Positions 22,209 to 31,244 of a stretch of DNA of 33,424 nt are shown one piece after another; within the stretch, counting starts at the first letter, position 1; each line of letters begins with the position of its first letter. Source of the DNA: an uncultured Christensenella sp. (GTDB taxonomy: Bacteria; Bacillota; Clostridia; Christensenellales; Borkfalkiaceae). A model generated the notes under the pieces. It searched no databases and was not told where the DNA came from. It saw nothing but the letters and a program-made list of their open reading frames with translations. A program made the position numbers and the translations under genes. The stretch lies in the NCBI GenBank assembly GCA_910586365.1, contig CAJUGP010000006.1, positions 19,132 to 52,555 of the forward strand. Reading direction: 5' to 3'.

Positions 22209-24638
22209 ATGAAACAAAATACGGCAAAATTCCTAACTTCGGGCGTTGCGCTGATGCTGGCGGCGTCGTCGCTTTGCGGCTGTTTCGGCGGCACGCCCGA
22301 AGATCCGGGCAAAGTCCCCGGCGGCGAGGACGGCGAAGAGGTTTACGAATATTACGATTATACGGCGGCGCACACCTCGACGAATCGCAATATCACGTTC
22401 GTCAGCACCGATACGCAGCTTGACGGCGTATTGAACGACTACCGCGAACGGCATATGCGCGATACCGAAAACCGCGTGCACAGCCACCCCGTCGGCGCGG
22501 GGAGCAGCCCTTGGAAGGAGTGGGAGTCGATGATCGGCAGCTGGTGGGACGCTTCGAACGCCAACGGCACGATGTCGGCGGCATACGCCACCAAAGATTT
22601 GGTTACGAATTGGCTTGAAACGGCGAAGATCGACGAACAGGGGTACGTATGGACGGACGACGGCGGCACGCTTGCAAGCTGGGCGTTCGGGTGGGAGTTC
22701 CCCAATTACAAAAACGGCGGCAAAGCCTGGGGGTATTCCGCCGATCCCAATTATCCCGCCGATCCGTGGGAAGGCTGGTCGGTAACGGGCGGCGCTGCAA
22801 GCAACAAAAACAACCGTTATACCGTTACGCTTTCGGGCGCGAAGCAAGCGGAAATCGTTTCGCCCGAGTTTGAAGTCGGCACCAAGGTCGCGCCCTTCCT
22901 GCGCATGAATATCGCCTACCTGCCCGTAGGCGGAAGCGATATCGACGATCTGTATGTATATTATCAGACGGCGAAAACGCCCGGTTGGAGCGAGGATCGC
23001 AAAGTGGCGTTTTCCACGTTCTGCACGACGGGTTATCCGATCGGCACGCAGGGCATTGCGAACGCGGGCTACGGCTTCCCCATGTATTTAGCCAAAGATT
23101 ATACGTGGTCGACCGATATCGATGAGGATAAACTCACGCGGGTCAAACTCGTGCTCAAAGCCAAAGAAACGAGCACGGTGAACGGCGAATGGAGCTTCGG
23201 GTTTTTATCCACCGATTTCGACGACAGACAGACGAATAACGTTTGCAATTATATTATTGCGGCGGCGGAGATCTTGGGGTACAGTCAAAACAGCGCGCTT
23301 CTGCAAACGGTCATGCCCAAGGCGCGCAAGGCGATGAACTTCCTGTTGCACCAGCTCGGCGGCGAAAGCGGACTTATCAGCACCGAGTATTTTATGGGGC
23401 ACGGAAACGACCGCAGGCGCGTGCAGGGCACGCAACTCGGCAACGGCTATTGGGACGTGCTGGCGTTCCCCAACCTCAATCTCTATGCCAACCTCGAATA
23501 TTATTACGCGCTCAAATCGATGGCGTTTCTCGAAAACATGAGCGCGTATTACAAGCTGAATTTGCCTGAAACGACGACGCGCGACGCTTCGCTCAAAAGC
23601 AATATTGCGTATAAGCAAACGGAACAGTCGATCGACGCGCTTGCCGAACGGTGCAAAACGCGCATTCAAACGGAGTTTTGGAACGAAAAAACGGGCAGAT
23701 TCCACGCGGGATTCATCGACGGCATGGAAAGAGAACAGGATCACGGCTATCTCTTTTTCAATCAGCAGGCGATCGCGCTCGGCATTCCCACCGAGGAACA
23801 GAAACAGTCCATTATGGAATGGGTGAACGGCGAACGCGAGGTGCGCGGCGACAACAGTCAGGGCGAAGATATTTTCCGCTATGAATTTGCGTCGCGGTTC
23901 AACACCCAGAACATTGCCCCCGATTTCTATTCGGGTTACTCCTCGCAATGGGACGGCAACGTGCAAAACGGCGGCACGGCGTTGCAGCTTGCTTATTACG
24001 ATATTGTCGCGCAGAAGAGTATCGGTCGGGAAAACGCGTACGGTCGGCTCACCGCGATCAAGCAATGGTATCTTAAAGTGCAGGAAGCATTCGAGAAAGC
24101 CGATCTTCCCGATTTCGTCGTGGAAACCGACGCGAACGGCAACCAAACGAAGATCCCCAAGAGTTGGAAGTTCTACCGTCCGTATTACAATACGCTTCCC
24201 GACGTTACGCCGCAGGGCGGCAACACCTCGGGCATGGTGGGGTTGGATTACGAATTTTTAGAGGCGGCGCTCCTGTTCAAAGCCGTGCCCGACGCATTCT
24301 TCGGGCTTTCGGCGGGGCGCAACGGCACGTTACAGATCGCTCCCGCTCTTCCCAAGGAGCTGAAATTTTGGCGCATGGAAAATCTGACTTTTGCAGGCAG
24401 ATATTACGATTTGTCGATCGGGCGCTATTTTGCCCAGATCTCGGGCGTAGAGGACTACCGCAGCGGCAGCGCCGTGGCGGACGCAAAGGTGCAATTTACC
24501 TTTGAAAAGCCCTCGTTTGAATTTGAATTTTATCTCGACGGACAAAAATCCGACGACTACGCGATCGAGAACAACCGTATCGTGGTTTCCGTCCCGTTTC
24601 GGGCGACGAAGGCGGAAATCAAGGCGAAGGCGGTTTAA
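22209..24638 (+). CDS. Surface lipoprotein with six-hairpin glycosidase-like fold, copy 2
   Basis: This 809-residue lipoprotein (lipobox LCGC, Cys25) is a paralogue of the protein at 16181-18826. Shared landmarks in the same order are WKEWESM, GYVWTDDGGTLASWAFGWEFPN, FDDRQTNN, GNGYWDVLAFPNLNLYANLEYYYALKS, FWNEKTGRFHAGF, FFNQQAIALGIP, VQNGGTALQLAYYDIV, TPQGGNTSGMVGLDYEFLEAALLF and FWRMENLTFAGRYYDLSIG. The paralogues differ most in the N-terminal beta-rich half and in a longer insert in copy 1. AAAGGAG precedes the ATG. Duplication around one importer suggests two activities on the same glycan, for example different linkages, or an enzyme plus a non-catalytic binding partner. The GH family is not recognised. 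Confidence 0.78.
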   Translation: MKQNTAKFLTSGVALMLAASSLCGCFGGTPEDPGKVPGGEDGEEVYEYYDYTAAHTSTNRNITFVSTDTQLDGVLNDYRERHMRDTENRVHSHPVGAGSSPWKEWESMIGSWWDASNANGTMSAAYATKDLVTNWLETAKIDEQGYVWTDDGGTLASWAFGWEFPNYKNGGKAWGYSADPNYPADPWEGWSVTGGAASNKNNRYTVTLSGAKQAEIVSPEFEVGTKVAPFLRMNIAYLPVGGSDIDDLYVYYQTAKTPGWSEDRKVAFSTFCTTGYPIGTQGIANAGYGFPMYLAKDYTWSTDIDEDKLTRVKLVLKAKETSTVNGEWSFGFLSTDFDDRQTNNVCNYIIAAAEILGYSQNSALLQTVMPKARKAMNFLLHQLGGESGLISTEYFMGHGNDRRRVQGTQLGNGYWDVLAFPNLNLYANLEYYYALKSMAFLENMSAYYKLNLPETTTRDASLKSNIAYKQTEQSIDALAERCKTRIQTEFWNEKTGRFHAGFIDGMEREQDHGYLFFNQQAIALGIPTEEQKQSIMEWVNGEREVRGDNSQGEDIFRYEFASRFNTQNIAPDFYSGYSSQWDGNVQNGGTALQLAYYDIVAQKSIGRENAYGRLTAIKQWYLKVQEAFEKADLPDFVVETDANGNQTKIPKSWKFYRPYYNTLPDVTPQGGNTSGMVGLDYEFLEAALLFKAVPDAFFGLSAGRNGTLQIAPALPKELKFWRMENLTFAGRYYDLSIGRYFAQISGVEDYRSGSAVADAKVQFTFEKPSFEFEFYLDGQKSDDYAIENNRIVVSVPFRATKAEIKAKAV

Positions 24639-24701
24639 TCGAAAGGGGGAAACCGCGGAGTTTGTCTTTCGGGAAAAATTAAAAAATAAGGAGAAAAGTT
24701 T

Positions 24702-26471
24702 ATGAACAAAAAAGTATTGATTGCACTGCCCCTCGCGCTGATGCTCACGGTCGGTCTGACTGCCTGCGGCAGCAAAACGCCGAGCGGCGACAAAGAACCC
24801 GACAAAGTAGTGGAATACGTCGACAAGGATTACGTAGACGTAACCGCGATCGGCGGCACGATCAAGGGCAAGGAGTACAGCCACGATAAAATCGAAAAGA
24901 ACCAGAATGTGACGATCGTCGCGCCCGCAGCGATCGGAACGCAGCGGTTTGACGGTTGGTATAACGGAAACGAAAAGGTCAGCTCCGAAGCGGAATATAC
25001 CTTCCAGGCGACCGAGCACATTACCCTTACGGCGCGTTACGACGGCAACACGCTCAGCGTATGGGACGGCGAATATCCCGAAACGGTGAGCAATCAGGCG
25101 ACGACGGCGGCAGACGGCGGATATGTGGCGGATTTTGAAAATAAGACCTGGCACATTACCTCGGCGGCAGGGCTTGCTTATTGGGCGAAACTCGTAAATT
25201 GCGAAGAATCGGGCAATCCGACCTATGCGTCATATCGCTTTTCGGCTTTCGATGCAGGCGTTTACAACATTACTTCCGGTTCCAATGCAGATAAGGTAAA
25301 TGCCGCTTATGTTCCCTCGAACGCTTGGACGCTTTCGCTTGAATGCGATATTGATCTTAACAATCAGGAATGGAATCCGATTTGGCTTTTCAACAGCGTT
25401 TTATATGATTTTACGTTTGACGGAAACGGACACACGATTTCCAATCTGTATGCGCAAACGAAAGGACACCTTTGGAACGGCGGTGCTGCCCATCAAGACG
25501 GCGCGGCGGGATTTTTCGGTATCATTCATCAGAACGATTTTACGATTCGCGATATTACTTTTGAAAATGCGCTTATTACAAACGGTATGGACGGAAGCGA
25601 TTATACCGATCCTGTTAAAACGGAATATCCGAATGGTAATAGACATTGCGGCGTAGTGGCAGGCTTTGTAAGCGGAGGTTCTACCAATACGTATTTCGGC
25701 AGACAAAATATTTCTTTGTTTGAAAATGTAAACGTCATCAACTCTTTTGTCGGCGGTAGCGCTGTAACGAAATCGGGTTTCCTTGTTGGCAGAACGGGGC
25801 AAGGTGCTGACAATTCGATGTTCTTGTTTAAGAATTGTAATGTTTCGGATAGCACGATTATCGGTTTTACAAGCATTGGCGGCATGATCGGTCATGCATT
25901 CCATCTTGACGATCCCGATATTAAGCTTGGCGGAAGAATTTCCGTAATCGAGTCTGAATGCTCGGTTACTAACGTTGTGGCAATTAATGTTTCGGATGCC
26001 AAAGACAAGATATTCGGTTCGCTCGGCGATGCTTGGGCTTCTACGGAATCGGCTAATGTTGCCAGAGAAAAGAATGTTTCGAGAGTTGCTTTGAATTTGG
26101 GTAGCGCATGGAGACCGGCGGGCGGCTACGGCTGGACGGGCGCGAAAGGCAGAATTGCGATTAACAGTAACGATTTGCTTTATTTGCTTAATCCAGACAA
26201 TGCGGACTCTGCGCAGCAGGCAACGAACATGGCGCTTGTTTGCCGCGATATGGAATTGACGGCGGAACAACTTGAAAATATCGATGGTGAAACGGTTGTT
26301 ATCTATGTACTCGAAGGCGTGGAACTGACTCTTCCCGAAGGTCACGGATTTACCATCTATACGCTGAAAACGAGCGAGGTTGATTCCGACGGTTATGCCG
26401 CCGTGTACGAGGGCGAAACCAAAAAAGGTATCTTCAACAACGGTCTTGTCCTTCCCGAAGTAGCGGAATAA
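24702..26471 (+). CDS. Beta-helix-like surface lipoprotein with InlB-type repeat
   Basis: This 589-residue lipoprotein has lipobox LTAC (Cys22). Residues about 50-110 form an InlB B-repeat-like module (RFDGWYNGNEKVSSEAEYTF...ITLTARYD). From about 190 a repetitive beta-helix-like region follows, with GLUG-type and adhesin-like turns (WNPIWLFNSVLYDFTFDGNGHTISNLYA, GFFGIIHQNDFTIRDITFENALI, KSGFLVGRTGQGADNS, GMIGHAF). No catalytic site is visible; adhesion or glycan binding is likely. Codon use and base composition change sharply inside the gene. The line 25681-25740 has 19 G/C of 60, while neighbouring genes are well above half, so the beta-helix core may have been acquired separately. AAGGAG precedes the ATG, 63 bases after copy 2. 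Confidence 0.78.
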   Translation: MNKKVLIALPLALMLTVGLTACGSKTPSGDKEPDKVVEYVDKDYVDVTAIGGTIKGKEYSHDKIEKNQNVTIVAPAAIGTQRFDGWYNGNEKVSSEAEYTFQATEHITLTARYDGNTLSVWDGEYPETVSNQATTAADGGYVADFENKTWHITSAAGLAYWAKLVNCEESGNPTYASYRFSAFDAGVYNITSGSNADKVNAAYVPSNAWTLSLECDIDLNNQEWNPIWLFNSVLYDFTFDGNGHTISNLYAQTKGHLWNGGAAHQDGAAGFFGIIHQNDFTIRDITFENALITNGMDGSDYTDPVKTEYPNGNRHCGVVAGFVSGGSTNTYFGRQNISLFENVNVINSFVGGSAVTKSGFLVGRTGQGADNSMFLFKNCNVSDSTIIGFTSIGGMIGHAFHLDDPDIKLGGRISVIESECSVTNVVAINVSDAKDKIFGSLGDAWASTESANVAREKNVSRVALNLGSAWRPAGGYGWTGAKGRIAINSNDLLYLLNPDNADSAQQATNMALVCRDMELTAEQLENIDGETVVIYVLEGVELTLPEGHGFTIYTLKTSEVDSDGYAAVYEGETKKGIFNNGLVLPEVAE

Positions 26472-26535
26472 TTTTACGCGGCTGTGTGATTGAGTTATTC
26501 TAAGCGAAGTGTTCGGATGCTTTTGTCATTCTGAT

Positions 26536-26569
26536 TTTGTCATGGTGAGCGAAGTCGAACCATCTGAAA
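26536..26569. repeat. Dispersed repeat copy 1 (GTCATGGTGAGCG family)
   Basis: This block begins TTTGTCATGGTGAGCGAAGT and ends CGAACCATCTGAAA. It is nearly identical to 26852-26885, differing at two positions. Confidence 0.75.
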
Positions 26570-26625
26570 CAAGTAAAGAGTAACAGAAAGTCAAACTTAG
26601 TTAAAAAGAAACAACAAAAGAAAGC

Positions 26626-26706
26626 CCGAACGCAAGGCGCGCCTTGTGTTAAAATGCGCGTTTTGCGAACGGCGCGCCGCGCAGTTTTTTGCGCGGCGCG
26701 TTCGTT
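26626..26706. other. GC-rich hairpins in the intergenic region
   Basis: A perfect palindrome CAAGGCGCGCCTTG lies at 26632-26645. A larger hairpin follows, with GAAC..GCGCCGCGC (26667-26682, 3-nt bulge) pairing with GCGCGGCGCGTTC (26691-26703), a loop of Ts, and GTTTTAA after it. It may act as a terminator or processing site between the 24702-26471 gene and the GH28-like gene. I see no coding potential in 26472-26953. Confidence 0.45.
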
Positions 26707-26710
26707 TTAA

Positions 26711-26738
26711 GGGATTCCTCGACAGGCTCGGAATGACA
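26711..26738. repeat. Dispersed repeat (GGGATTCCTCGACAGGCT)
   Basis: The first 18 bases are identical to the start of the repeat at 8055-8185 and are followed by CGGAATGACA, as in that family. Confidence 0.7.
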
Positions 26739-26773
26739 AAAAAGCCAACACATAGTAACAGAAAAGCCAACTC

Positions 26774-26885
26774 GGAATGACAGTTGTTTGTCATGGCGCG
26801 TTCGTTGTTTGTCATGGTGAGCGTAGCCGAACTATTTGGGAATGACAGTTGTTTGTCATGGTGAGCGTAGCCGAACCATCTGAAA
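26774..26885. repeat. Dispersed repeat copies 2 and 3
   Basis: GGAATGACAGTTGTTTGTCATGG occurs twice in this stretch. Two GTCATGGTGAGCGTAGCCGAAC blocks (from 26808 and from 26852) follow, the second ending CATCTGAAA like the copy at 26536-26569. The units pair AATGACA with TGTCATT/TGTCATGG arms, as in the repeat near 8110-8150. Confidence 0.75.
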
Positions 26886-26953
26886 TTTTCAAACAGATTG
26901 AGCGTTCAAAACAGGCGGAAAGAATGAGGGTAAGAGCATAAGGAGATAAAAAC

Positions 26954-29900
26954 ATGAAACTCAAACGGAAAACAATCGCATTGTTATTATGCGTTGCGGC
27001 AATGCTGATTGTTCTGACGGCGGGGGCGATCGCCTTAAAACCGCAAAAAGCGAGCGCGGCGGGAAACGATCTTTCCACGCAGGAATTTCTGAACGCGTTC
27101 ACGGTAGCGGGCGGCGCGAAAACGTTTGAAAACGGAGAACTGACCGTTCAATTACAAAAACCGACCGCCTACGCGCAGGTTGCAACCGAAACGAGTGCAG
27201 GGTCGCGTTGGTATATCTCTTCGCTCCAAACGCGCGGAACGCTTATGCTTCGTCTGAAAAACAACACGGCGGCAACGCAGGCAAGCGTACAGTTTATTAC
27301 GCGTACGCAAAAAGAATACGGCTCCGATAAGGAAATTTTCTTTCCTTTGCAAGAAGGCGGCGGCTATCACGTGTATTATGCGGATTTAACGCAATGCCCC
27401 AAAGCGACGGGCGAGCTGCGCGGGATTCGTTTGAAGCTCGTGGGCGCGGCGGAAGGAAGCTTTTCGATCGATCATATTTCGTTCGAGCGTGAAACGGTCG
27501 CCGATCATTCGGTCGGGAAGGTGGATTCGTGCACGGCGGACGGGTTTGCCGTCACGGTAACGGGCACGCTTGCCGCGGGGCATGAAAACGCGCAGGTAGA
27601 TCTTTTCCGTACGGGTATCGAAAACATGAACGAGGAGATCGACGCCGCGCACGCCTTCAAAATCGGCACGGCGCAGGCACAGGGCGGCAGGTTTACCTAT
27701 TCGTTTCCGTTTACCGACGGCAACGTGAGCATGCTTTCCTCGAAATTTATCGCCGCCGTAAACGGCGTCAAGCTCGGACGCGCGTTCGATATCGAGAATT
27801 GGCGCGATTTTACCGAAAATCCGTATGCGTTTGCGCTTAAAAATACCGTCTTAAACGTACTCGATAAGGGCGCGAAGGGCGACGGGATCACCGACGATAC
27901 GGCGGCGATCCAAGCCGCGATCGACGAAACGAGCGCGGCGGGCGGCGGTACGGTCGTTCTCGAAGGAAACGAAAGCGCGTACGGCAGAAGGTACGTCGCT
28001 ACGACGGTGCGCTTAAAAAACAACGTGGAGCTGAAAATCGAGAAGGGCGCGGTGCTGTGGCAGTCGCGCAACGAAAGCGATTACCGTTACGGCTATAAAA
28101 AAGGGCACGACGCGGCAGGGATCACCTGGGGGCATAACGCGCTTACGTATAATTATCCGCTCGTATACGCCGCGGACGCTAAAAATATCAAACTGACGGG
28201 CGGCGGCACGGTGCGTCTTTGCGACATGGGCAGCGGCGCGGCGACGGACGCGTACAGCGAAAAATACGGAAACTACTGCGCAAACCTCGTTCACCTCGTG
28301 CCGATCGGCTTTTATAACTGCCGAAACGCAGAGGTGACGGACATCACGGTTTTGCGTACGAGTTGCTACCATATGGTCGTTTACGGGTGCGAAAACGTGT
28401 ATTTGGGCAATCTGAATTTGACGGAGTGCAACTGCCTTTCGGGCGACGGGATCAGCATCGGCGCAGGGAGCAAAAACGTGATCGTCGATCGCTGTTTCAT
28501 CTACGGCAACGACGACGCGATCGTGCTCGTATCGCATTCGATCGGCGAACAGCGCGGTAAAACCTGGTGGCACGCCAAACCCGACGGCGGCGACAACCGT
28601 CTGCGCAATATTACCGTGCGTCACAGCGCGATCACGCCGGGGAACTGCATCGTGTTCGTCGCCTGGGGAACGGACGCAAGCGATTTAACGTTGCAGGCGA
28701 TCGACGGGATTTACGTCTACGACAACATTTTAGGCGCGCGATACGCCACCGCCTGGACGGGTTCGCATGCCGTCAACGTGTGGGCGGGGCAGGGTGCCGC
28801 GGGCAATCATCATTACGGCGCGGCGGGTTCAACCGTTCCCGTTCACAACGTGCGGCTTTTGAATAATTCTTACCGCGGACTCGTTTCCAACCTGGGCACG
28901 CTCGATAAAACCAATTGGGCGGCAGACTGCGGCGGCGTAAACGTGCAAACCGCGTTTTCCGATCCGTCTTTTTCCAAAAAGCTTGCCGCATGGGAATACG
29001 GCGGCGAGTACAAACAAAACGTTTCGGTAGCGGAAGGGAAAGCCGTGCTCGCTCTGGACGGGGCGTTATCGCAAAGGTACGGCGTGCCGAGCATTTATCA
29101 GGGCTTGCGCTTAAAAGCGGGTACGTATACCTTTACGGCGCACGTCGAACGCGAAGGCGGCGCTCAGGTGCAGCTCTTCGTAAGCGATGCGGAAACGGGC
29201 GCGCTGTACGCCGAAAAAACGGCGGTGAACGGCGCGAATACGTTTTCTTTTACCGTCGAAAAGCAAGGGCTTTATCTTGTGGGTGCGCGCGGAAACGCGC
29301 AGACGGGCACGGCGCGTCTTTCGGGGTTCGCGCTTACGGGCGACGCCGAGGAAACGCCGCCGTGGTTCGATTGCGATTTTACGGACGGCGCCGTACCGTT
29401 TGAAATGCGCGGCTGGGAACGGGACGAGAGCGCGGAAAACGCGTTCCTTACGCCTTCGGAAAACGGCGCACACGGCAGTTTACGCCTTGCGGGTGAATAT
29501 ACCGATTTCGATTTGAAATTCGATTATCTTTCGCAGGAAAGGGCGGACGGATACGCCGCGCTTTCGGGTTGGGCGGTTGAATTCGGCTCGAATACCGAAC
29601 GCTGCCGCGTAGAATACGGCGCGCAAAACAAACGTGTTACCCTCTGTTACGTCCGCGAAAAAGAGCGTACGGGCGCGTTGACCGCCGAGGCGAAGTACGA
29701 GGAGATTGCAGGCGCGGAGTGCGAGCTGTCGCGCGACGGCGTGCAAGTCGGCTTGCGCGTGCAAAACGGTTCGGTTGCGCTCTACCTTGAAGGGGAACGG
29801 ATCTTCAAGGCGTCTGTGCCGAGCGTTACGGGCAGCGTGCGCGTTTCGTTTTTCAATCTTGCGCCTGCCGTCGATAATTTTGCGGTCGGCGAGGCGGAAA

Positions 29901-30085
29901 GTCTGCAATTCGCGCCGTCCGCGCTCAAAGCGGAGCGCCCCGCCGTTCCCCCGGCGGACGAAGGCGAAAATACGAAAAAAGGCTGCGCTTCCGCATCGTA
30001 TGCGGGGGGCATGGCTGTAACGTGCGTGTGCGCGGCTGCGGCTGTTTGCGTCCTCTTATGTAGACGGCGTAAAATACAACGTTGA
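26954..30085 (+). CDS. Large membrane-anchored GH28-like beta-helix protein
   Basis: This 1,043-residue exported protein has a signal peptide (cleavage near KASA-AG, about residue 36) and a C-terminal membrane segment followed by RRRKIQR, so it is tethered outside the cell. N-terminal beta domains reach about residue 290. A right-handed beta-helix of the polygalacturonase (GH28)/pectate-lyase-like fold follows, opening with the typical VLDKGAKGDGITDDTAAIQAAIDE (about 305-328). Candidate catalytic carboxylates are Asp498 in SGDGISIG and the NDDAI pair Asp520/Asp521. The usual GH28 GHG and RIK motifs are not evident. Two further beta-sandwich domains (about 670-790 and 800-980) may bind glycans. 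AAGGAGAT precedes the ATG. The fold points to a pectin-like or other polyuronide substrate; the exact activity is open. Confidence 0.82.
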   Translation: MKLKRKTIALLLCVAAMLIVLTAGAIALKPQKASAAGNDLSTQEFLNAFTVAGGAKTFENGELTVQLQKPTAYAQVATETSAGSRWYISSLQTRGTLMLRLKNNTAATQASVQFITRTQKEYGSDKEIFFPLQEGGGYHVYYADLTQCPKATGELRGIRLKLVGAAEGSFSIDHISFERETVADHSVGKVDSCTADGFAVTVTGTLAAGHENAQVDLFRTGIENMNEEIDAAHAFKIGTAQAQGGRFTYSFPFTDGNVSMLSSKFIAAVNGVKLGRAFDIENWRDFTENPYAFALKNTVLNVLDKGAKGDGITDDTAAIQAAIDETSAAGGGTVVLEGNESAYGRRYVATTVRLKNNVELKIEKGAVLWQSRNESDYRYGYKKGHDAAGITWGHNALTYNYPLVYAADAKNIKLTGGGTVRLCDMGSGAATDAYSEKYGNYCANLVHLVPIGFYNCRNAEVTDITVLRTSCYHMVVYGCENVYLGNLNLTECNCLSGDGISIGAGSKNVIVDRCFIYGNDDAIVLVSHSIGEQRGKTWWHAKPDGGDNRLRNITVRHSAITPGNCIVFVAWGTDASDLTLQAIDGIYVYDNILGARYATAWTGSHAVNVWAGQGAAGNHHYGAAGSTVPVHNVRLLNNSYRGLVSNLGTLDKTNWAADCGGVNVQTAFSDPSFSKKLAAWEYGGEYKQNVSVAEGKAVLALDGALSQRYGVPSIYQGLRLKAGTYTFTAHVEREGGAQVQLFVSDAETGALYAEKTAVNGANTFSFTVEKQGLYLVGARGNAQTGTARLSGFALTGDAEETPPWFDCDFTDGAVPFEMRGWERDESAENAFLTPSENGAHGSLRLAGEYTDFDLKFDYLSQERADGYAALSGWAVEFGSNTERCRVEYGAQNKRVTLCYVREKERTGALTAEAKYEEIAGAECELSRDGVQVGLRVQNGSVALYLEGERIFKASVPSVTGSVRVSFFNLAPAVDNFAVGEAESLQFAPSALKAERPAVPPADEGENTKKGCASASYAGGMAVTCVCAAAAVCVLLCRRRKIQR

Positions 30086-30092
30086 AATTAAG

Positions 30093-30121
30093 TTGATTTT
30101 TTTGACAAAATACGATAAAAT
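30093..30121 (+). promoter_or_regulatory. Promoter of the LacI-family regulator gene
   Basis: TTGATT (30093-30098) and TAAAAT (30116-30121) are separated by 17 bases. An overlapping TTGACA (30102-30107) with GATAAT (30123-30128) has a 15-base spacer. The regulator therefore probably has its own promoter apart from the long operon. Confidence 0.55.
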
Positions 30122-30164
30122 TGATAATGGTTGACATTGAATCGGAATGCAAGGAGAGAAAAAC

Positions 30165-31244
30165 ATGCCGAGAATGAACAAATCCAAACGCGTTCGGCGC
30201 GAAGACGTGGCGGCAGAGGCGGGCGTATCGTCCGCAACCGTTTCTTATGTGCTTAACGGCACGAAGCGGCTTTCCCAAGAGGTGGAGCGGCGGGTAATGG
30301 AAGCGGCGCGCAAACTCAATTACATGCCCGACCGCATTGCGCAGTCGCTTGCGGGCAGCAAAACGCGTACGATCGCCTATATGACGGCGGATATTACCAA
30401 CACATACCAGCTCGAAGTAATCAAAGGTTTGCAGAAAGAAGCGCTCAAACACGATTACGTCGTGTATATTTTCGACGCCTCGGGCGACGTGGACCGCTAT
30501 ATCGAAAACGTTATTTCGCGGCGGGTGGACGGCATTTATGTTTCCACGCTGCCCGACTTCATGTCGGACGAGTTGCTGTGCAAGCTGCGCGACGCGGGCA
30601 TCAAAGTGCTCACCGACTTTTCGCGGAATACCTATCTGCCCGATATTTCGTATATTACTTCCGACCGTCACGACGGATTTATGCAGGCGGTGCGGTATCT
30701 GCGCGAATTGGGGCATACCGAGATCGGGTATTTAAGCGCGTTCGATGAATCGTGCTATTACGACGTGCGCCTTGCCGCATACCGCGTCGCCATGTCCAAG
30801 CAATTCCCCAATCCGAGTATGAGCATCGTATTCGGCGAATGGCCGTACAGCACGTCGGAACGGCTGGGCGGAGAACTTATGAAAGAGATGATGGAACGTT
30901 ATCCGCAGGTAACGGCGGTGATCGCCACCAACGATATTATGGCAATCGGCGCGATCAAGGCGGTTACTGCGGCGGGCAAAAGCGTGCCCTGCGATTATTC
31001 CGTGATCGGCATCGACAATATCGCCAAAAGTGAAACGTGTTATCCGCCGCTCACGACGATCGACCAAAACGGCTACGAATTCGGGCAGAAGATTTTTCAA
31101 GTGCTCTACGATAATATCATGAACGATACGAGCGGGAAATACATTATCCCCATGAAGCTCATTGTCCGCCGTTCGACGGATAAACTTGCGGAGAAGAAAG
31201 AGCATGAAGGATTTTCAGCCGATTCGGCAACGGTTATCGGATAA
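30165..31244 (+). CDS. LacI-family transcriptional regulator
   Basis: This 359-residue repressor has an N-terminal LacI helix-turn-helix (VRREDVAAEAGVSSATVSYVLNGT, residues 10-33) and hinge helix (RKLNYMPDRIAQSLAG), followed by a periplasmic-binding-protein-like sugar-sensing domain (TRTIAYMTADITNTYQLEVIKGL, ISRRVDGIYVSTLP, YITSDRHDGFMQAV, VIGIDNIAKSETCYPPLTTI). An upstream in-frame ATG at 30147 overlaps the ribosome site AAGGAGA. The ATG at 30165 lies 8 bases after it and is preferred. Likely targets are the operator-like palindrome at 14740-14757 and the AAACGTTT in the leader array, with an oligosaccharide or sugar as inducer. The 3' end overlaps the hydrolase gene by 41 bases. Confidence 0.93.
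   Translation: MPRMNKSKRVRREDVAAEAGVSSATVSYVLNGTKRLSQEVERRVMEAARKLNYMPDRIAQSLAGSKTRTIAYMTADITNTYQLEVIKGLQKEALKHDYVVYIFDASGDVDRYIENVISRRVDGIYVSTLPDFMSDELLCKLRDAGIKVLTDFSRNTYLPDISYITSDRHDGFMQAVRYLRELGHTEIGYLSAFDESCYYDVRLAAYRVAMSKQFPNPSMSIVFGEWPYSTSERLGGELMKEMMERYPQVTAVIATNDIMAIGAIKAVTAAGKSVPCDYSVIGIDNIAKSETCYPPLTTIDQNGYEFGQKIFQVLYDNIMNDTSGKYIIPMKLIVRRSTDKLAEKKEHEGFSADSATVIG

Noticed and set aside
25401..26345. 314-residue minus-strand open frame in the AT-rich region
   Set aside because: It is antisense to the beta-helix-like lipoprotein, whose plus-strand frame has a signal peptide, lipobox, ribosome site and repeat structure. The reverse frame has none.
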